Positions 6,967 to 11,877 of a DNA stretch of 11,877 nucleotides are shown here, in pieces; within the stretch, counting starts at the first letter, position 1; each line of letters begins with the position of its first letter. The notes beneath the pieces are model-generated. The model saw only the letters and a list, made by a program, of their open reading frames with translations. It had not been told where the DNA came from and ran no database searches. Source of the stretch: Chloroflexota bacterium. Its GTDB lineage: Bacteria > Chloroflexota > Dormibacteria > Dormibacterales > Dormibacteraceae. The stretch is from contig VBGE01000051.1 of NCBI GenBank assembly GCA_005880345.1, positions 1-11,877 on the forward strand, read 5' to 3'. A program made the position numbers and the translations under genes.

Positions 6967-8619
6967 ATGCCGTCCGCCGCAGTCGTCGCGCCGATCGTGC
7001 TGCCCCTGATCGCCGCCGCCGTGATCGCGGGCTTCGGAGCGTCCGGCGTCAACCTCGGCCGGATGGCCGCAGGCATTGGCGCGTGGAGCTCGGCCCTTGC
7101 GCTCGTCGCGGTCTGGCTGCCGGTGCGTTCCTCGCTGGAGCTGATCCTCGGCCAGCTGGGCTATGGCTCGACGTTCGACCTTCGCCTTGACGCGGTCAGC
7201 GTCGCGTTCGGCCTGATTATCGTGGTCCCTGCAGCGGTACTGCTTACGTTGCAGCCGCGCACCTGGCAGGAATCCGCGCTTGCGATGCTGGGCGTAGCTG
7301 CCGCGATGGCCGCGGTCGAGGCAGGCGGCGTCGTGCTCACCGCCCTCGCCGGCAGCACCGCCGCGACCCTCGCGCTGGTGTCGTTGGAGACTGAGGACCC
7401 CCGCTCACCGCGACCCGGTTGGGCACTGCTCCTCGCGGGCTGGCTCGCGCTCGCCCTGGTCGGGGTGACGCTCCAGATCGGCGGCGGGACCGCGGTTTAC
7501 TCGGCGGTGCCGGTGGCGACCGTGACAACTGCGGTGTTCATCGTCCTGGCGACGAGCGCGATCCTGGTGTCCTGCCTGCTCCCTTGGCGCGCGTGGCCCT
7601 CTTCGCTGTGGTCGCGGCCATCGTTGCGTGCGGCCGGGATCACGGTCACGACCCTGTACCCGCTCGGTTTTTACATACTGGTCCGCGCCTACGAGCTCGG
7701 CGCCGGCCGATATCCAAACCTCGCGTTCAACGTCGTGCTCGCGATGGCGGGCGTTGCCGTGGCCCTGGCGGCGGGCGCGCGGGCCCAGGCCGCCGCGACG
7801 CGTCGCGAGTTCCTGGGCGAGGTCATACCGGGATTTGGTGGCTTTGCGCTGAGCGCGATCGCGATTGGCACGCCGCTGAGCCTGGTCGCAGGGCTCGTCA
7901 TGCTGTCGACCGCATCCGCCCTGATCGCGTGCCTCGCGCTGCTGCCCGACCGCACCGGCCTGGCCTCGCTGGTCGCGGTCGCGGCAGCGATAGGGCTTCC
8001 TCCCGGCATCGCGTTCGGGTCACGCGTCATCGGGATCGAGTCGGCGTTCGAGGGTGGTGACTTCGTCGGGCTGGTCGGCCTGGCGGGCGCCGCGGTGTGG
8101 GCCCTGTGGGTGGTCGCCGGCGCGCGCGCGATCGGGTTGCCGGGAGGGCGCGGCCACCCGGCCATCGAGACTTTTCGGCGAGTCGCCATGGTCCTGGCCG
8201 CGGCGACGATAGTCGCCGGACCGGCCCTCGCCCTGTTTCAGCTCGGGTTCGCCAATCCGGCCGCGGCCGAGGTCATGCAGGCTTCGGCTTCGTCCCTCGC
8301 CGGCGGCGCGGCCAGCGTTGTCACCACGTCCACCGTTCTGCCTGCAGTGAGCCTTTTCGTGCCATTGCTGCTCATCGCGATCCTGGTCTATGCCGGCACG
8401 AGCATGTCGGCGATCCGCACCCAGGCCAGACCCGCCATCCTGCAGCTCCCGGCCGGGAACATCGTGCAGCGCGTGCGGGCGGCGGTGGCCGCGGCCGCGG
8501 TACCGGAGCAGTACCGCAGCATCCTGAACCTGCGCGAGCTGGAGCTGGCGGCCGCCGGGGCGAGACCGGTGCTGTGGCTCACGGCGCTCATCGCCCTCGC
8601 CTTTGCGGTAACTCGCTAG
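6967..8619 (+). CDS. Divergent NuoL/M/N (HyfB)-like polytopic membrane subunit, lysine-free
   Basis: A 550-residue, very hydrophobic protein with roughly 14-16 candidate membrane helices. Family hints are LRLDAVSVAFGL near residue 75 (compare LRLDGLSALF in proton-pumping subunits), YPLGFYILVRAYEL (like AGVYLLVR) and AIGLPPGIAFGSR with GLPPGI at 343-348 (like the GLPP..GF segment). These suggest the proton_antipo_M family found in complex I, Mrp antiporters and group 4 hydrogenases. The family's functional charges are not recognisable. The region normally carrying WE (helix 5) reads ALAGSTAATLAL, and the DLKRLLAYSS-like region reads ATRREFLGEVIPGFGGF. There is not one lysine in the whole protein. 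The start ATG 6967 has no clear Shine-Dalgarno. First gene of a four-gene block with no spacing. Family assignment is by eye and moderately sure. Confidence 0.65.
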   Translation: MPSAAVVAPIVLPLIAAAVIAGFGASGVNLGRMAAGIGAWSSALALVAVWLPVRSSLELILGQLGYGSTFDLRLDAVSVAFGLIIVVPAAVLLTLQPRTWQESALAMLGVAAAMAAVEAGGVVLTALAGSTAATLALVSLETEDPRSPRPGWALLLAGWLALALVGVTLQIGGGTAVYSAVPVATVTTAVFIVLATSAILVSCLLPWRAWPSSLWSRPSLRAAGITVTTLYPLGFYILVRAYELGAGRYPNLAFNVVLAMAGVAVALAAGARAQAAATRREFLGEVIPGFGGFALSAIAIGTPLSLVAGLVMLSTASALIACLALLPDRTGLASLVAVAAAIGLPPGIAFGSRVIGIESAFEGGDFVGLVGLAGAAVWALWVVAGARAIGLPGGRGHPAIETFRRVAMVLAAATIVAGPALALFQLGFANPAAAEVMQASASSLAGGAASVVTTSTVLPAVSLFVPLLLIAILVYAGTSMSAIRTQARPAILQLPAGNIVQRVRAAVAAAAVPEQYRSILNLRELELAAAGARPVLWLTALIALAFAVTR

Positions 8620-9162
8620 TTGCTCGCGGCGATCGCCGGGCTGGTCGCCTGGCTCGGCGCATCCCTGATCGTCCTGGCTGACGGCCGTCGCGGACTTGCG
8701 CTGGGGATGGTCCTCGCCGCCACGGGGCTGGCAGTGCTCGGCTGGATGTCAGCGGGTCCATTCGCCGCAGCGGCAATTGCCGCGGGTGGCCTTGGCGCGG
8801 CGGCCGGGAGGCTTCGCGCCGGACCTCCGGGATGGCAGGTCATGCCGCCCGGGTCGACACCGCGGCTGCTGCTCTGCGTGGCCACCGGCCTCGTGGCGCT
8901 GTGGATCGCGTTCACCATCACCACCGGATCGGGGGCCGGCCTGCGGTTCACCGCGCTGGCCGCCCTGGCCCTGGCTGGGGCACGGCTTCTGTGGAGCTCC
9001 GATCCCCCAGTGCAGCTGACCGCCGTGGGGGTCCTCGCACTGGCGGCCGCCATGGCGAGCGCGATCGGCGCCTCGAGCCCTGACCTGTGGCCTTACGCGG
9101 CTGCGGCATTCGTCGCGGCGTCCGTCGCCTGGCTGCCAGCAAGGACGCCGAGTGCCGGCTGA
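8620..9162 (+). CDS. Small polytopic membrane protein at the HyfE position
   Basis: 180 residues if started at TTG 8620, which directly follows the TAG (8617-8619) of the preceding gene in the same frame. ATG 8707 is the next plausible start but would remove a predicted helix and leave an 87-nt gap. About six to seven hydrophobic segments are visible (near residues 2-20, 26-43, 45-62, 84-104, 110-126, 131-150, 155-172), with Ala, Gly and Leu dominating and no lysine. No motif allows a firm family call. Size and position between two antiporter-like subunits resemble HyfE (about 216 residues) of hydrogenase-4-type clusters. That is context only. The last 11 nt overlap the next gene. Confidence 0.6.
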   Translation: MLAAIAGLVAWLGASLIVLADGRRGLALGMVLAATGLAVLGWMSAGPFAAAAIAAGGLGAAAGRLRAGPPGWQVMPPGSTPRLLLCVATGLVALWIAFTITTGSGAGLRFTALAALALAGARLLWSSDPPVQLTAVGVLALAAAMASAIGASSPDLWPYAAAAFVAASVAWLPARTPSAG

Positions 9163-10192
9163 GGGCATCGAGCTGCTGGTCATGACGGCCGGCGCGCTGG
9201 CGTTCGCGGTCGTGTTCGTGCGGCCCGCGGTCCGGACCCGCACGATGGTCAGCGGAGCCGGCGGCCTGGTCGGAGCCGCTGCCATCGTCGCCGCGCCGAC
9301 GCTCGACCTGGTCGTCTTCGTCCTTCTCGCCCTCGGAGTGCTGCACGCATCGGTCACGGGCGGCCGATCGTTCGCTGTGCGCTTGCGACCGCCCTTGCTG
9401 GCCGCGGCGATGATCTCCATTGCCCTCGTCCTCATACGAGTCCAGGGCCCAGACGTGCTCGACCGGTTCGCAGCCGTCGGCATCGGCGCCGCCCTTGCCG
9501 CGGCCGTCGGCCTGCTGCCATACATCCACCTCTTTGACCCGGATGAGGACGTGGCCGCGTCGCCGTTCGCGTGGCTCGCGTTCATCGGACCTGTCCTCGC
9601 CGCCGTCCTTGTCGCGCGAGCGCAGGGTCTCCTCTCCGCCGACGCGTGGACCGCGCTGGGCGGCATCCTGATCGGGCTCGGGGTGCTGAACATGGTCTGG
9701 GGCACTGTCGCCGCGTGGTTCTGCGGTGAGGTGGCGGAGGCCTGGCGCTACTCGTTCATCGCCGACTGGGGACTGGTGCTCTGTGGATTCGGCCTCACCA
9801 TCCTGGACGGCAGCCGCGGTGCATTCCTGGCGTTGTTCGGCATCGTGCTCTGCCGGCTGCCGCTGTACCTGGTCTATCGCAGCGCGCCGGTCGACAGAGG
9901 GACGGCGGAACGGCCAATCAACCTGGTCGTGGCCGCCGCGCTCGCCGGCTCAGCGCCCTTTGCCGGCTTTGCGGCGCGCATCCTGCTCCTGCGCGGCGCC
10001 ACGCAGCTCTACTGGCCGCTCGCGCTCGTGCTGGCGATCGCCATGCTGCTGTGGCTGCCGAGCTCGCTGCGCCTCGGCCGCAGCGTCGGCCTGCCGCGGG
10101 GGCGTCGCGCAGTCGGCGTCGCGCTCGTGCTGGCATTGAACGTGGCGGCGGGCCTGTATCCACTGCCAATTCTCTCGGCGGCACACCTTTGA
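9152..10192 (+). CDS. Short, divergent NuoN/NuoM (HyfF)-like membrane subunit, lysine-free
   Basis: 346 residues from GTG 9152, overlapping the previous gene by 11 nt; ATG 9182 is an alternative start. About ten hydrophobic segments. Two stretches support the proton_antipo_M family. EAWRYSFIADWGLVLCGFGL (Y200 to about L214) resembles LKRLLAYSSIAHLGLVLLGLG, with the family lysine replaced. AGSAPFAGFAARILLLRG (265-282) resembles AGLPPTAGFFGKFLLF, again with the lysine position occupied by arginine or alanine. It is much shorter than the usual 450-520 residues, so the N-terminal third of the normal fold may be missing or unrecognisable. No lysine occurs in the protein. The stop TGA overlaps the TTG start of the next gene, indicating coupled translation. 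Confidence 0.62.
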   Translation: MPAEGIELLVMTAGALAFAVVFVRPAVRTRTMVSGAGGLVGAAAIVAAPTLDLVVFVLLALGVLHASVTGGRSFAVRLRPPLLAAAMISIALVLIRVQGPDVLDRFAAVGIGAALAAAVGLLPYIHLFDPDEDVAASPFAWLAFIGPVLAAVLVARAQGLLSADAWTALGGILIGLGVLNMVWGTVAAWFCGEVAEAWRYSFIADWGLVLCGFGLTILDGSRGAFLALFGIVLCRLPLYLVYRSAPVDRGTAERPINLVVAAALAGSAPFAGFAARILLLRGATQLYWPLALVLAIAMLLWLPSSLRLGRSVGLPRGRRAVGVALVLALNVAAGLYPLPILSAAHL

Positions 10193-10995
10193 TCCAGATC
10201 CTGTCCGGGATCGCGACCCACGCCATCGCCCTGCTGCTGTACCCGGGGCTGGCGGCGATGCTCGCGTTCGGCGGGCTGGCGGAAATCGCGTGGGCGCGGG
10301 TGAGCGGAGGCAGGTGGGAGATCGCCGACCTGCCGCGGCGACGGCCGAGCCCGGTCGTCGCCACGGTCCTGCTGTGCTCGGTGCTGGCCGGGGTGCAGCT
10401 GGCGGCCCCGCTCAACCCTGTGCCTGGCGAAGAGCGCAGCGTCGTGCTCGCCGCGGCGGCGCTCGTCTTCACCACGTGGGCCGAGCTTGCTCTGACGGTG
10501 GAGTTCGTCGCCGAGCCAGGTTTGATGTTCGTCATCCAGGTTTGCTGGCTGCTGGCGGTGCTCGGTCCCGCGGTGCAGCCGGAGAGCCTTCGACCGCAGG
10601 TGCTGGGCAACGTGCTCGTGCCGGCGCTGCTGCCGGTGAAGATCGCTTGCGCCTTCCTTTATGTCCTGTGCCTGCCGGCGCTGTTGCGCCTGTGGCCCCT
10701 GGCCGCGCCGGGTGAGCGACGAGGCCGGCGCCGCCTCGACGGGCGCATCCTCACGTGGTTTCCGTACTGCGGCCTGTTCACGACGCTGTTCGTCACGCCA
10801 TCCTCCGACGACCTGCTTGGAGTGCTGCGCTTCTTCGGCATTACCCTCGGTGTCGCCGCGGTGGCGATCGGGATCGGTCTGCTCGTCCATCGCCGCGGCG
10901 CGGCCCCTGCCCGTGGCCTGTACACGAGGGCGGTGACGCCGTACGCGGGTCTTGTGCTGGTGATGGTGCTGCTGACCTCGATCCTCATGCGCTGA
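10189..10995 (+). CDS. Possible NuoH/HyfC-like membrane subunit
   Basis: Start TTG 10189 overlaps the preceding TGA (TTGA) and gives 268 residues. The same frame is open further upstream, but that part lies over the previous gene. Around seven to eight hydrophobic segments are visible. Features consistent with NuoH/HyfC are the first helix followed by a short basic loop (WARVSGGRWEIADLPRRR) and an acidic AEPGLMF segment (E109, P110), similar to AEPALLL of HyfC-type proteins. A later membrane-spanning region follows a GERRGRRRLDGR loop. The similarity is weak, and the call leans on the neighbours being NuoL/N-like. The only lysine of the four-gene block is K151. In complex I and group 4 hydrogenases this subunit joins the membrane arm to the soluble arm, but no soluble-arm gene is present in the window. 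Confidence 0.5.
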   Translation: MIQILSGIATHAIALLLYPGLAAMLAFGGLAEIAWARVSGGRWEIADLPRRRPSPVVATVLLCSVLAGVQLAAPLNPVPGEERSVVLAAAALVFTTWAELALTVEFVAEPGLMFVIQVCWLLAVLGPAVQPESLRPQVLGNVLVPALLPVKIACAFLYVLCLPALLRLWPLAAPGERRGRRRLDGRILTWFPYCGLFTTLFVTPSSDDLLGVLRFFGITLGVAAVAIGIGLLVHRRGAAPARGLYTRAVTPYAGLVLVMVLLTSILMR

Positions 10996-11021
10996 GCAGC
11001 CCCTCCGGCGCTGCGCGCCAC

Positions 11022-11063
11022 CTCCCCATGAATGGGGAGAAGCAACCTCCCATGAACCGGGAG
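11022..11063 (+). repeat. Two tandem inverted repeats between the membrane operon and rplU
   Basis: The first, CTCCCCATGAATGGGGAG (11022-11039), forms a 7-bp stem with a TGAA loop. The second (11047-11063) has CTCCC and GGGAG arms around ATGAACC. ATGAA recurs at 24-nt spacing, so they look like duplicated units. No U-run follows. They could terminate the membrane operon, act as paired operators (the second overlaps the -35 region of the rplU promoter), or be a dispersed intergenic palindromic element. The rest of the 94-bp gap holds nothing else I recognise apart from the -10. Confidence 0.6.
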
Positions 11064-11075
11064 CAGGCTTTCCCG

Positions 11076-11081
11076 TAAAAT
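11076..11081 (+). promoter_or_regulatory. TAAAAT -10 element for rplU (leaderless)
   Basis: TAAAAT ends 9 nt before GTG 11090, the same geometry as the tig and clpP promoters. The predicted transcription start is at 11088-11090. An autoregulatory 5' leader of the kind known for some ribosomal-protein operons would not fit on this transcript. Confidence 0.68.
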
Positions 11082-11089
11082 CACTCGCC

Positions 11090-11629
11090 GTGCCCAAGCC
11101 TGATAGTTCGCTGTCGGCTGTGATCGTCAGCGGCGGCAAGCAGTACCGCGTGGCCCCCGGCGACCGCATCCTGGTCGACCGCCTCGCCGCGGAGCCGGGC
11201 TCCTCGGTGAAGCTGGGTCGCGTCCTGCTGGTCAATGACGGCGGCGAGGTCAAGGTCGGCAATCCGGCGGTCGACGGCATCGACGTCGACGCGAAGGTCC
11301 TGGCTCACCGCAAGGGCCCGCGAATCGAAAGCATCCGCTACAAGTCGAAGAAGCGCGTGCGAGTGCATCGCGGCGGCCGCGCCTATCTGACCGCCCTGGA
11401 GATCATCGCCGTGGGCGGCGTCGGCGTGGCGGTCGAAGAGGCAGAGGAAGAAAAGCCCAAGCCCAAGGCGAAGCCGAAGGGACGTACGAAGGCGGCGCCC
11501 AAGAAGAAGGTCGAAGCAGCCAAGGCAGAGGTGGTCGAGGAGACTCCTGAGCCAACGGACGAGGGCGAGAAGACGCCTGAGCCCGCCAAGAAACCCTCGC
11601 GGCGCCGCACGAAGAAGGAAGAGAAGTAG
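11090..11629 (+). CDS. rplU: 50S ribosomal protein L21 with long charged C-terminal extension
   Basis: Residues 1 to about 110 are a complete L21: AVIVSGGKQYRVAPGD near the start and the rRNA-binding signature IRYKSKKRVRVHRGGR followed by LTALEIIAV. L21 binds 23S rRNA in the large subunit. Usual length is about 100-105 residues; this protein has 179. The extra ~68 residues are a low-complexity Lys/Glu/Pro/Ala tail with repeated KPK and TPEP elements. Such tails occur on ribosomal proteins of some high-GC bacteria and are probably disordered. Start: GTG 11090, set by the TAAAAT -10. The stop TAG is followed directly by the rpmA ATG. The tail-coding DNA contains AAGGA (11615-11619), which serves as the rpmA ribosome binding site. 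Confidence 0.95.
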   Translation: MPKPDSSLSAVIVSGGKQYRVAPGDRILVDRLAAEPGSSVKLGRVLLVNDGGEVKVGNPAVDGIDVDAKVLAHRKGPRIESIRYKSKKRVRVHRGGRAYLTALEIIAVGGVGVAVEEAEEEKPKPKAKPKGRTKAAPKKKVEAAKAEVVEETPEPTDEGEKTPEPAKKPSRRRTKKEEK

Positions 11630-11877
11630 ATGGCACACAAGAAAGGCGGCGGCTCATCCCGCAACGGCCGCGACTCGAACCCACAGATGCTCGGCGTCAA
11701 GATCTACGGAGGGCAGCTCGTGAAGGGCGGCCAGATCATCGTCCGGCAGCGGGGCACCAGGATCGCCCCCGGCGAGGGCGTGGGTGTCGGCCGCGACGAC
11801 ACGCTGTTCGCGCTGGTCCCAGGCACCGTCAAGTACCAGCGCGTGGGCAAGGATCGCCGCCGGGTGGCCGTACAGCA
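11630..11877 (+). CDS. rpmA: 50S ribosomal protein L27 (3' end cut by window)
   Basis: The frame starts at ATG 11630 immediately after the rplU stop and is open at the window edge, giving 82 codons of an expected ~85-90, so nearly all of it is present. [19 protein letters not shown] at the N-terminus and [13 protein letters not shown] further on are diagnostic of L27. The N-terminal tail reaches the peptidyl-transferase centre. There is no Firmicutes-type cleavable N-terminal peptide, because the protein begins directly with AHKKGGG. rplU-rpmA is the standard bacterial pair. The AAGGA site at 11615-11619 is a good Shine-Dalgarno at about 10 nt. Confidence 0.96.
   Translation, partial: MAHKKGGGSSRNGRDSNPQMLGVKIYGGQLVKGGQIIVRQRGTRIAPGEGVGVGRDDTLFALVPGTVKYQRVGKDRRRVAVQ

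Noticed and set aside
9228..9237. GGTCCGGACC palindrome inside the HyfF-like gene as a further copy of the operator
   Set aside because: Only the central 8 bp are shared, it lies inside coding sequence, and it lacks the ACTATCC arms. Expected by chance in GC-rich DNA.
10009..11280. A 423-codon minus-strand frame across the membrane operon end and rplU
   Set aside because: It spans two unrelated + strand units and their promoter, and its product is an Arg/Gln/His-rich low-complexity sequence typical of an antisense shadow.
1..11877. CRISPR arrays, tRNA or rRNA genes, insertion sequences, phage genes
   Set aside because: No spaced direct repeats, cloverleaf sequences, transposase motifs or terminal inverted repeats were seen by eye. 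This cannot replace a computed search.

Overview
The window is a high-GC stretch from a bacterium, with every supportable gene on the + strand. Promoters of the TANNNT type sit 7-10 nt before GTG or ATG starts, which suggests leaderless mRNAs. This habit is common in Actinomycetota, Chloroflexota and their relatives, and I would place the organism in that broad group (possibly an uncultured Chloroflexota or Dormibacterota-like lineage). No sequence search was possible, so this is an impression only.

Layout. 1-669: 3' end of a class A penicillin-binding protein. 703-4153: a protein quality-control block of trigger factor (tig), ClpP, a 64-residue stand-alone ClpX-type zinc-binding domain, and ClpX. 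4154-4370: a dense regulatory region holding a perfect 24-bp palindrome, a second degenerate copy 42 bp away, a promoter, a 16-codon leader ORF with three valine codons and a hairpin. 4371-6944: valyl-tRNA synthetase. 6967-10995: four tightly packed or overlapping genes for polytopic membrane proteins. Two resemble proton-pumping (NuoL/M/N, HyfB/HyfF) subunits, one is possibly NuoH/HyfC-like, and one small one sits at the HyfE position. 10996-11089: tandem inverted repeats and a promoter. 11090-11877: ribosomal proteins L21 and L27, the latter cut by the window end.

How the genes work together. Trigger factor folds nascent chains, and ClpXP degrades what cannot be saved. Here the usual pair is modified in two ways. 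An extra free zinc-binding domain is translationally coupled to clpP. In addition, ClpX as written lacks about 30 residues that include the whole Walker A P-loop, while every other hallmark motif is intact. Either this is a clean in-frame 90-bp deletion (or assembly error), or this organism encodes a ClpX that cannot bind ATP in the normal way.

The valS leader looks like a classical aminoacyl-tRNA-sensing leader peptide: three GTA valine codons within five codons, against a single in-frame GTA in all of valS. The membrane operon looks like the membrane arm of a complex I or group 4 hydrogenase-type enzyme without any soluble electron-transfer subunit nearby. Its four proteins (about 1,344 residues) contain one lysine in total, so the lysines that normally carry protons in this family are absent.
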